Shown one piece after another: positions 50,981 to 61,400 of a DNA stretch of 64,000 bases. The stretch is from positions 44,559,303 to 44,623,302 of the forward strand of contig CM048591.1 of assembly GCA_026413225.1 (NCBI GenBank), written 5' to 3'. The stretch is from Otis tarda. Its lineage: Eukaryota > Chordata > Aves > Otidiformes > Otididae. The notes under the pieces were generated by a model. The model ran no database searches. It was not told where the DNA came from and was given only the letters and a program-made list of their open reading frames with translations. The position numbers were made by a program, and so were the translations under genes. The stretch's first letter is position 1; every line of letters starts with the position of its first letter.

Positions 50981-52014
50981 CCTTTTGATAGTATTCTGTA
51001 GCCCTGGTTAGAGTACTATTGCAAAAGAACAAGTTATTAATGTCTCTTAAAATAACCAAAGTTTGTATGTTTCCACAGTTACCACAGCTACAGTTATTTG
51101 CACATGATTCAGCAGGCAGTAACTCATGCTAGGCTCTTTCCAAGAGCAATTAACGTATTAGTGTGGTAGTGACAGTATTTGTGACCATAAATGAGTACTT
51201 GAATGTGACCCTTAAGCTGTACCCTTTTTAAATGGACAAACAGAAAGCCTAAGCAACATTTAGATTAATGAAAAGTATGCTGTCCTAGAACATCCTCCAG
51301 TTTATCCAAGCATGTTCATAAATAGTTGTCCTATACCATAGTCTTTGTCTTCTGGCATTGTGTTCCCATAACGATAAGAATTATCATCTTTTTACCTTCT
51401 AATAGACTCTCTAATCTTGTTGTAGCAGCTCCTGGAATATCATGAACAAATCATTGACTTAGGCAATATCCCATCTGATTCTTAAGCTTTGATTTCACAC
51501 ATCATGTATCTCAGGTCCAGTTCACAAGCACTTGTGTTGTTTGTTGGAACTTGCCTATCAGTCTTGTACTGTCCAGAACACAAATAAAAGATTTTATTCT
51601 ATGTGAGGTTAGGAAAAAACCATAAGGTGGTTGATCCAGCATTGAAAGAGTTGAATTTTAATCTTTTTGTGTGTATGGATCTAAAGGTGCTATTAGGTTT
51701 CACATCTGATGAAACTGTTGGACAGTAACAGTACAATCATGTTAAGCTGCATTACTAACATCCCACTTATGGATGATTTATTTATAGATGAAGACATCAG
51801 CAGAAAGTTGCAGATGTAAGTGAACAGTACAGAGTCCATGGTGGTTACATATGGCTGCCTTTACATGTCTCATTGAAATTACTTTACTTTCCTCAACGAA
51901 AATACCAGGATGTAAGGTGGGAGGTTTGGCCCAAAATCTCAAGTACATAAAAATGTCAAGTACTGAACGTGTGCTGTGACTGATGAGCCGTACAAATGTT
52001 CTTTTTACTTACAG

Positions 52015-52171
52015 GTATCTTGAGCTGGTATTACTATGTGACTATGCCAATGCCAGCATCCACCTTCACTATTGCTGTAGGGTGCTGGCAGGAAGTTAAA
52101 CAGCAGTCCTTCACAGCTGCTATCCAGACAAACAGTGAGTTTTCCGTGCCATCTTCACAAGCTGATTTCAG
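52015..52171 (+). CDS. AOPEP: AOPEP third coding exon (residues 325-376)
   Basis: The exon is 157 nt, between TTTTTACTTACAG and CAG|GTTGGT. It completes a split Gly codon and leaves two bases of an Arg codon. The core SWYYYVTMPMPASTFTIAVG is the M1 strand pair whose LTA4 hydrolase counterpart reads KVPIPCYLIALVVG; the MPMP matches the conserved PIP-type turn. After Gly-Cys-Trp the sequence becomes a Gln/Ser/Thr-rich linker (residues about 350-372) that is probably a surface loop and differs from mammals. A Gly-Ile-Leu-Ser beginning replaces the acidic and Cys-Ser stretch expected from the mammalian protein at the junction, and an alternative acceptor a few bases off is possible but would break the frame. 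Confidence 0.93.
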
Positions 52172-52506
52172 GTTGGTGTTTAGAATATTGTTGAAAAATG
52201 AGATATATGGGTAGCATTTTTATTTGCTCTGTGGAATGTGAAAATGAGTCATATTAGTACAGGAATCAAAACAGAACTTGTTTAATCTGAACAGAAAAAT
52301 CTCGACAGGAAAATAATTCCAAAGGCATTATTTCATGGGTAAGGGTGTGGGTTTTTTTAATGTGAAAACAAGCTTCTTAGTGAGCAATAGGGTTAACAAA
52401 TCCCAGTGTCCTCTGGATTTGCATCCTACATCCTGTGTCTTCTAATGCCCTGCCAGATCCTGCCTTGTTTCTTACAATGCCTGTCTGTAAGATCTTTAAT
52501 GCTACT

Positions 52507-52779
52507 TGTCACAGAAGCTCACAAAATTTAAATTACACAAAGTAATAAACTGAAACTCATCTAACAAATTGAGGGCTCTTAACCTCAAGGAGTTTTCATA
52601 GGTGGTGTCCCAACCTAGGGGGAGAGTCCCTGGCTGGAGACCTGCTGCTCTTAGGAGGACTGGCTCAAGCTCACCCTCTGGCAGGGGCTCCATTTGTACC
52701 CTAGTTGAATCTGATCTGGGGTCATCTATGATCATGTCAGTTCTTATTGGTTGAAGACTCCACTTTTACAACAGTCACA
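52507..52779 (-). mobile_element. Possible short LTR-like segment, minus strand
   Basis: A 273-bp GC-richer block is bounded by TGTCACAG and AGTCACA. On the minus strand it carries CCAATAAG near one end and a 77-codon open frame, and it lies directly against the CR1 at 52790. No target duplication was found, so the boundaries and identity are weak. Confidence 0.25.
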
Positions 52780-52789
52780 TGGTTCTGAC

Positions 52790-53606
52790 TGGGTGGCCAG
52801 GCCTGAAGAGTTGTGGTGAATGGAGTAATCCAGATCGTGGCCAGTCACAAGTGGTGTTCCCCAGGGCTCAGTATTGGGGTCAGTTCTGTTTCATATCTTT
52901 ATCAATGATCTGGACGAGGGGATAGCATGCACCCTCAGTAAGTTTGGTTTGCACACAACACCAAGTTGGGCAGGACTGTTGATCTGCTTGAGGGTAGGAG
53001 GGCTTTACAGAGGGATGTGGACAGGCTGGATTGATGGGCTGGGGCCAATTGTATGAGGTTCAACAAGGCCAAAGTGCTGGGTCCTGCAGTTGGGTTACAA
53101 CAATCCCATGCAATGGTACAGGCTTGGGGAAGAGTGGCTGGAAAGCTGGCCGACGGAAAAGGACCTGGGGGTGCTGGCTGACAGCCAGCTGAATGTGACC
53201 CAGCAGTGTGCACAGGCGGCCAGGAAGCATCCTGGCTTGCATTAGGAACAGTGTGGCCAGCAGGAATAGGGAAGTGATTGTGCCCCTGTATTTGGCACTG
53301 GTGAGGCCGCACCCTCGAATACTGTGTGCAGTTTTGGGCCTCTCACAAGAAAGACATTGAGGAGCAACGAAGCTGATGAAGGGTCTGGAGCACAAGTCTT
53401 ATGAGGAGCGGCTGAGGAAACTGGGATTGTTGGAGAAGAGGAAGCTGAAGAGTTGCTCTCTACAGCTACCTGAAAGGAAGTTGTAGGGAGGCAGGTGTCA
53501 GTCTCTTCTCCCAAGTTACAAGTGATGGGACAAGAGTAAAGGGCCTCAAGTTGCACTAGGAGAGGTTTAGATTGTATATTAGAAAAAATTTCTCCACCGA
53601 AAGGGA
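52790..53606 (+). mobile_element. Old CR1 LINE fragment, sense, lacking its 3' end
   Basis: It begins near GGCCAGGCCTGAAGAG and includes GGTGTTCCCCAGGGCTCAGT (RT SSxPQGSVLGP-type region), ATCAATGATCTGGACGAGG, then GACCTGGGGGTGCTGGCTGA and GGTTTAGATTGTATATTAG. It stops at the CACCGAAAGGGA word, so the last ~150 bases and tail are missing. Several frameshifts break the ORF. Its sequence differs from the other copies, so it is a different, older CR1 subfamily. Confidence 0.9.
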
Positions 53607-55176
53607 CTGTCTTTACAGAAATATGCTGTAGATTTTCACTATATATTCCTCTGTAATATACAGGATGTTCAGTAATAGATTTTTTTACTGATTTGGTGCA
53701 AAAGATTATTCTGACAACGTGTTGATAGAATAAATGAAATTTTCCATTTTTTGTAAAACTTCTGAAAAAAGGGAAATATTTTTGTAGCTTTTTGTAGCAA
53801 AAATAAGTGCAAGATTTAGTCAGTGTGGTGGTCATTGTTGTCAGTCACTCTGTGTGATACTCATGGGATGAGTTAATTGGCACAGGTAGTGTGATGTATC
53901 TGTGACAGTGAAAGAAACAGAACTAATGTGTTTCAAAAAACAAAAAAAACCAAATTGCTCAAAAAAAAAAAAATCCTCTGCATGTGTGGTGTCTATTCTG
54001 TATAGACAAAAAGGAGAGCTTAAGTGTACAAGGTTGTTTTGCAGTTAATTACGACATAAAAATCTATGTCCTTGAAAATCTGCTCTTACAGTTATATCCA
54101 GTTCATCTTTATTTGGGAGTTAGTGCAACAGACACTTGTTGCTTCTTTTAGTCTTTAGGACTAGGTAACCAAACCAACATTATGCACAGAAGCAGGCATT
54201 TCTAGAAAGAGTGTGAAATGGATAGACAAGCAAATGTTAGGGTAATGTCTCAGATAAGATAATGGAGATAAACTCTTGGGCAGCAGGAAGAGGAAGGATT
54301 TCTGAAAGAAGTTGTTGAAATGTGTAATGTAATTTATGTCCAGGTGCCACTGAGTATAGTGCAATAACAGTAAGTGCTTTGCCTGTCCAGACATAGCTTC
54401 CTTAGAAGCAGCTTCCTTAAGTTGAAATCTCAAACCAAGGAGAGTCTCTGTGCTGTGCAGAAGCTAGGTTAGCAGGTGAAAACATGAAGCTGATTTCTGG
54501 TTAGATATGAGTCTGTCTGGGCAGATAAATTAATTCTGAAGGTGTATGACTCAGTGTTTAGGAAGGATTTGATTTATCCCTCCTTCCTTCCAGCTACAGC
54601 TGCATATCCTGTAAGAGTAATGTAAAGTAAGTTTGATCCTGGTATGGTTTTTTCAAATGTCAGTCGTGTTAAACCTGAATTGATATCTACTGTTATTTTT
54701 CACTTAGAAAAAAAAATCAGTAAATTTCCTGGAGAATTTTAGTAACAACATCACCAAAAAAAGCCCCCTTGGAATTTTATTCTAATTGCATTTGATATGT
54801 TTTTATTAATAAGTACAAAATTTTATTTTCATAGTCAAGTTTGAATAAGTAAGAATTTTTGTATTGTTGCTTAGTTTTCTTTATGTATATTTTGAGCACT
54901 TGTTCTTTTGATGCATATCTGTTATAAAACAGAGATTTGACTGATCGCTTTTTTTAGTTATAAGCAACCATATCAGTTCTCAGACATGTAGCAATGAGTG
55001 TTTTTACAGTGCTGCACATGTGTGTGAACAGTGTGAGCATACAAATGAGTTGTTTTTATGCAAACTACCTCTGTCATTCTGATGCCTAGAGAATATCCTT
55101 GTCTTAGCATACTCAGTTGTGCACATTTCTGGTATAACATTAAACTTATTTTTTCTTCTTTTTTTGTTATTGTCAG

Positions 55177-55425
55177 GTGGCATGAAGAAATCTGTGGTCA
55201 TATGGAATATCCCTGCCGTTTCCAAAATCCTGCTGCCAGGTTGCAGGCAGTCATTCCTTACAGAGTCTTTGCTCCCTGGTGCCTTACGAAACGCTGTGAA
55301 GAACATTTGCTTCAGCTAATTCCTCAGTGCCTCTCTGCTGCTTACACCACACTGGGTACCCACCCCTTTTCCAGGCTTGATGTTTTGATAGTTCCTTCCA
55401 ACTTTTCCAGCCTAGGAATGGCTAG
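55177..55425 (+). CDS. AOPEP: AOPEP fourth coding exon (residues 377-459), ends inside the GxMEN-equivalent motif
   Basis: The exon is 249 nt, after a long T-rich tract and TGTCAG, ending at CTAG|GTAAAG. It encodes WHEEICGHMEYPCRFQN, a Cys-rich region, then RVFAP and the strand HPFSRLDVLIVP. It closes with NFSSLGMA plus two bases of the next codon. In LTA4 hydrolase the matching stretch is DLLVLPPSFPYGGMEN, where GxMEN binds the substrate amino terminus. Here the Gly and Met are kept, but the Glu position is Ala; the Asn position is the split codon, Ser in human AOPEP. The next exon, with the HExxH zinc site, was not found before 64000, so it lies outside the window or in sequence I failed to recognise. 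Confidence 0.95.
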
Positions 55426-58400
55426 GTAAAGAAAATTCTTAGTATCTCATCTGCTGTATTTTATCTCCTTTTTATCAGCTACTTAACAGTGTTAAATTGC
55501 TGTCAATATAAAGTTACTGTGATATTTTTCAAACCTAAAACTCTAGTTCTGGCTTCATGTGGATAAGTCTGTTTGCATCCTTTGTGGTATGATCTTTAGT
55601 TTTAGTTTTAACAGGGCTCAGGGAAGGAAAACACAAGCTCATTAGACATGTGGGTCTCATTTGCCAAACTACAGTTCTTTTATTGGTTCTATTAATTTAA
55701 ATACTTGATCCTGCTCTCATTTTGTTGTGTTTTCTTTTGGCATTGGTTTTACCATTATGTCTTGACAGAACAAGAGCATGTTAAAATCCAGATCTAGAAT
55801 TTATTCATAAGCCTTTTGTGATTTTTGAGTTTCTAGTCAAACAGTGGTCTTTGGAAGCTAAGTAAGGCAAACTGTAAGGATTATATTAGCAAGTTTTCAT
55901 TGAATTGTGGAGAATAAAAAGCTGAATTAAATCTTTTTGGTTTTACAGTGTAATTTCCAGTCATGCCATGATAATAGAATTTTAGCTCTATTAGTTGTAA
56001 GGCAATGCCTAACAATTGAACTTCCCCATTTGATTTTTATTTTTCTTAAAAATGTATTTTAAGTTGGTAATGAGATAGTGTCTGTTTATAATATAGAATG
56101 AAACACTACTTTTATTCACTGTTTGCCTAGTGCCAACAGTAGAGTGGATAAATCTGGGCAAATGGACAAAACATCCAAGGGAAGAATTAAAGGCACAGCT
56201 TTGTTAGAAAGATGAAGACTGAAAGGAAAAGTCTATTCCCAGACTGTTGGTTTTGTATTTTGAAACTCTTGGGGCAGTTGTTTAGTAGGTTTGATGTCTG
56301 GAACAACTTCAGCAAATTGCACAAGTTGCCAGACCAAGTGCTAAGATGATCCAAAAGCTTATTTCTTTTTACAAACTATATAGTTAATCAAATAAGGAGA
56401 CACTTTCTTTCATGCTACATGTTTTATTTCTTACTTATGTCATTTTTTTTTCTACAGCTTTCCTCTTAAAATCCCCCTTAGGGATAAAAGTAGAAAATTA
56501 TGCTGGCATGTAATAACATTGTATAGTTTTTAGTAGAAATTTACTTTCCTTTTTTAAATGCAGATCTGTAAAATTTAAAACTTAAGCATTCAGGGACCCT
56601 CCTTTATAGATACCTTGTACTGGTTACTGAGTTTTCAATGATAGCTCTTCACTCAGTGAAGTCCTAAATTAAACATCAAGAAACTTACACTACTCCTGGT
56701 TGCTTTGGGCATACACTGCAGACTGTATTCTCTGATGCTTTATGTAGTGGTTTGATTTAGAGGTGTGATGTTATGTATCATCTTCTGAAGTGATATGAAA
56801 TTGGTAGAGCTGCTTAGAGATTTCCTCTCCCTTCAAAAACATAGTAAATTGACACAAGTCCTTATGGATCATTACTACAATTTAGGAAGAAACTGGCCAT
56901 TTTACTTAGCTGCATGGTAAGAGCAGTGATCAGTGGAACTGTGAAGGGCAAGACACACAAACAGTACAAAATGAAGGAGAAAAGGGAGGTAGATATCTAG
57001 GCCAAAATGACAGCACACAGTAGGAGAAATCTTCAAGATTCACTTGGTGATATGCTACTGCTCTTTGAGAAGTTGTCAGAGCTTCTCCTGAATGTACCTT
57101 TCCCAGAATTTATAGGGAAAAAATGCCTGCGGGGTATTCCGTTGCAAAACCATCTGTGGTTGTCTAAGTCCAGACTGCGTGTTCAGAATATTGTAATTGT
57201 ACTTTCTCTGTGAAGGTTATGAGAAAAATCTATCATTTTATTTCCCTATGCTCCTTCTAACCACTGTCGGTTCCAAGTGGCCCATATCATTGAATATAAG
57301 TAAAGGATGAAAGTACGGGAATGCATACTTCCTGATGCTTTTCATTCAACAGTTCATCAAGCTAAGCACATTCAAATTTTTCAAAATTGAAATAAAGGAA
57401 TAATTTAAGCTGTTTAAATGTCCAGCTGTATTTGGAGAGCAGAGGAAATTAAATGACTCATAATAGCTTGTTTGTTCTTGTTTAATGCAATTTTTCAAAT
57501 AGAGGCTTCTAGGTATATAGCAGGCAACTTAAATAGTTAATTCCTGTGCATGCAATGATAATTACCTGAATGTCTTCAGTTAAGAATAAGCTATGTGCAA
57601 AAACCATGTCCAAACCCACATTAAAAAAAAAAAAGTTAACTATTATCTTGGGTTTAAAAGTGTGCTGTAGTATTTATTTTTTAATCTTCTAGTCTATCTG
57701 TAGCAGTATAAATATAACATGGCATACCAGTACAAAGGAGCTGTTGTTTTGAGAATTCTAATTGTACTCCTGTCTGCCAGGGAAGGAAGCAGTCATAAAT
57801 TTTAGTCATTATCTGAAGTATCAGGACTTTACACTGGCACTTCTCTTTGTCTCTTCCTCATCAGCCAATACTTACTGTGTTTTTATATTCCCAAATACTT
57901 CCCTTTACTTAAGGGGGATGTTTCCCCAACATTTTAGACTGGTATGAAATGATGATAGTTCTTGCATACAGTGGCTTAATTAGGCACTTTAAGTTGTCTG
58001 TTCCAGTAGCCACGACTGTGGGTCAGCTGCATTTCTCTTGAAGTCTGACAGATGTTTTATGAGAAAAAATCTAGCTGAAAGCATATTCATTTTACTTGTG
58101 TTTTCTGTACATATTTTCCTGAGTTTTTAAATTTACTATAGACTTCTGAATGGAAACGGGATCTTGACTATATATAGTAATTGCTGTCATCCCCTCTTGC
58201 TTCCTGCAGATCTTTGAAGCTGGAGGATTTAATTTTGCACTCTCACTTGGTTTTACACTATTTTATTTCTCCCAAATTTATGTTAGTAAAAGAAGAATGC
58301 AGCCTACATGTCTTTGTTGGTGATGTTATGTTAAGCTGTACATAAATTAAATGAATAAAGCATTGTGGACCAAATTTAAATAGCTTAAAATCCAGAGATT

Positions 58401-61400
58401 CAGTGCTTTCTGTAGGATTTTGAGAGTTTCGCAAACACGTAACAGCACTTAATTATCTAAGTTCTCTCACTAGCAAAAGGGAGGGAATTGGAGGAAAAGG
58501 AGTAAGGAAGTGTGTGGGACTGCAAAGACTCTAGGCTCCAAATTAGGTTGTTCGAGGAAGAGATCCCTGACCTCATACTACATTGAAAGATGCACATTGT
58601 TCACGTACTCAGACAGTTAAGAGTTTAAAAGCAGAAGATTAAAAGTAGCACCATATTTTGGTGCTGTTGATGATGACGCTCTACTCCCTGAGGAATTGTC
58701 AACACCGTTGGCATTTAACTAGCAGAGTTATTTCATGGTTGCAGATGCTCTCATGTGAGCCAGTAGTTACTCGTGAACAAAGCTGGCTGAAAGACTTCAA
58801 ATTAAAAATAGGGTCTGTTTGTTCCCTGGTTGATTGTGCTCTTCAAATCAGTTCATTCCCAGTCCAGTTCTGTTGATCACATTTGAAAATCTAGCGTTTC
58901 AAAATCTGTTCCTCCTGACCTACAACTCAATTTTCTTTCCTTTTGGCAAAACCTGAAGAGACTCTAAATTCCTTATTCTTTTTAATTTCCCAAGGAAAAA
59001 CATTCTTCCAAATACAGAGACTCTAACTTTTTATGCTAGCTGAGGCTGTGCTTGAGACCTTGACTTCTTTTGCAATGTTTAGTTGCATAAGTCCTCTCTG
59101 TTTTTATTTTTATTTTTAATTTTCCCCATGGGAGTAAGTTTTTCCTTGATAACCATTGAGGGCTTTTCACAGTCACACCAATCAGTTGTGTTTCTATGGC
59201 TTTAGAAACTGCTTACTATCTTTCTACTTCTTCACAGCAAATGTGCTGGTATTTATTTTACTCCCCTGGAGGTTGCAAGCCTTTGTTTGCTGTTATTTGA
59301 AGTACTGTTTTTGAAGCAACAGTCTTCAAAGTTTTTTGTTTCCAACATGCATAGTTTAAATAGCGTATGATTACCACTTTTTCTGTTTAATTAATGTACT
59401 TTAGATGTACTAGTTTTGGAGTAAGTACTAGCACAAAGGAAAATTCATAGCTGAGCGCCGTATGTCAATAACTTGACTAGTCAGATCACATGTTGCTGGG
59501 AGCTAGAAGAGTTTGATGGGAAAAGTGTCATTTTGTATGAATCATGCTCTTAGTTTTTTCTTAAACACTTAGTACTAGTAACTGCTGAAAATAGAGTAAT
59601 AGGATAGATGGACTTCTGGTCTTACCTAGTTTGGCTGCTCTTAAAGCAGTTTTGCCCAGCAGAGCTAGCAAGTGAGTGGATCCAAAGAACTTTTGAGCAA
59701 GACACTGAAATTTTCAAAACAGGATCCCAGTGTTAGGTTATTTGAATTTTATTTGGGCTCTAAAATTAGTGGCCTCATTTTCAAGTATGCTGGACACCCT
59801 TGAAACCCAAATGGTGTTTGCTGGCAGAAACATAGAGGATGCTTGGCATATTTGTAAATCAGGTCAACTTATATAGCTGGCTAAATACGGATTTAGCAAC
59901 TCAGCTTTCAGTTCCTATTTGTAAAGATCTTAGTCACTCTTCTCCTCTCATATAAATGGTTTTTTGTATTTTAAGAGGAAAGAATATCCCTTTTGTCAAA
60001 ACACAGTATATCAGCAGAACTCTTGAGTTTTTCCAGGGCATGTCACTAAGGTTGTTAGCTTTTTAATTGGAAAGGGGAAAAAAACAAAAAAGAAGGGCGT
60101 GTAGGTGGGGGGAAGCTCAAGCAGACTCTTTGATCTATGCATCTGTAGTCACCATTCATCAGTCACCAGATCTGTATGTCTGCAGCGATCCAACGACAAC
60201 TGATAAGTCTATAGTAAAATCAGCCAGGACTACTGGAAAACATCCAAATGTCAAACTTAAGTGTGAGTCTTTAGTATTGTTCAGTCTTGCAGAACTGTGA
60301 TTGAGTGTTTGCCTCGGCTGTAGAAGTCTTTTGTGAGTGTATACATTTGTATAAACTTTGCACAACATTTTCAGTTGTGTTAATTTGACAAAATACTTGC
60401 AAGCGTAATCCTTAAACATGAACTCTCCTGCGTCTATTTTTTACATATCACTAGTTGGTTATACAAATGGAAACCATGTACAAAAAATAAAGCAAAATGT
60501 AGAAGTATGATGTCTGTAGAAAGAAAAATTGATTTTTAAAAGTTTTTTTTAATTTATTATGTAGTGGAGAGTCTTAACTTGAATGTTGCGTACTTGTTTC
60601 CCTGTGTGTGTGGTGGGTTTTTCTTTTTCTTTCTTTTTTTTTTTTAAATATGAGAGACTGCAAATTGCCTGAGATTTTAATTTCTGATCCTGCAAATGGT
60701 TTTGCGTGCCCTTAAATTCACATATGAAACTCCTTTTTGTTTGATTCAAAATCCATACTTGCATCTTGAGTCAGTATATTTGTTGGCAGGATCATGATGT
60801 AGTTAAACTGAATATACCATGAAATCCATTCATCAATGCAAACAGAAGTGCTAACACAGGATTGATTTTTTTAATCCTAGGTTCTGTTTTTCTTTCCTGT
60901 TTTAGATGACCACCTGTGCTGAGTTCTTTAAGAAAGGGTGCAAAATACCTTTTTTTTTTTCCAGTGGCAGTTTTTCCCATTGGCATTTTTTCATATAAAC
61001 TTATAAATACAGAGATTCACTTTTATTTATATGGAGTTCCTTTTGAATAGCAGCTGTTCTGATAGATATTTGGTGTATTTGCTAGCCTCACGTGCTCTGT
61101 TGCAATACTTCTGTAAATAATTCAGTATACCTATGTTTAACAAAGGAACTCCAGCGATTTACCTTGAGGAATGGAGAGGGGAAAGTGTAATATTAGTTGG
61201 GGAGATTTTTTGAAAAATAGAAAAAGTTGAGTATTTATTTAAATGTTGGATTTGGTTTTAGCACAAGGAAGACAGTCAGTCCTGGATGACATAATATTCA
61301 GCATTCACTGTAGGCTACATGAGCTATAACCTACAGTTAGTTTTGAATTCAAAGAGATCTTGGATCTGTCTTTCAGCCATTTAAACATTTAACTTATTGT

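Larger units (their letters stand above)
44500..52014 (+). other. AOPEP: AOPEP intron 3
   Basis: 7.5 kb. No CR1 was seen. It contains an ATT-rich palindrome near the donor, a GC-rich regulatory-looking island at about 48965-49380, a short 29-bp-spaced duplication at 45289-45332, and AT-rich unique sequence. Confidence 0.85.
52172..55176 (+). other. AOPEP: AOPEP intron 4
   Basis: 3.0 kb, containing an old CR1 and a possible small LTR-like segment; the rest is AT-rich with A-runs near 53930-53980. Confidence 0.85.

Noticed and set aside
53242-53835. 197-codon minus-strand frame
   Set aside because: Half of it is antisense to the old CR1 and the rest is AT-rich sequence with no homology.
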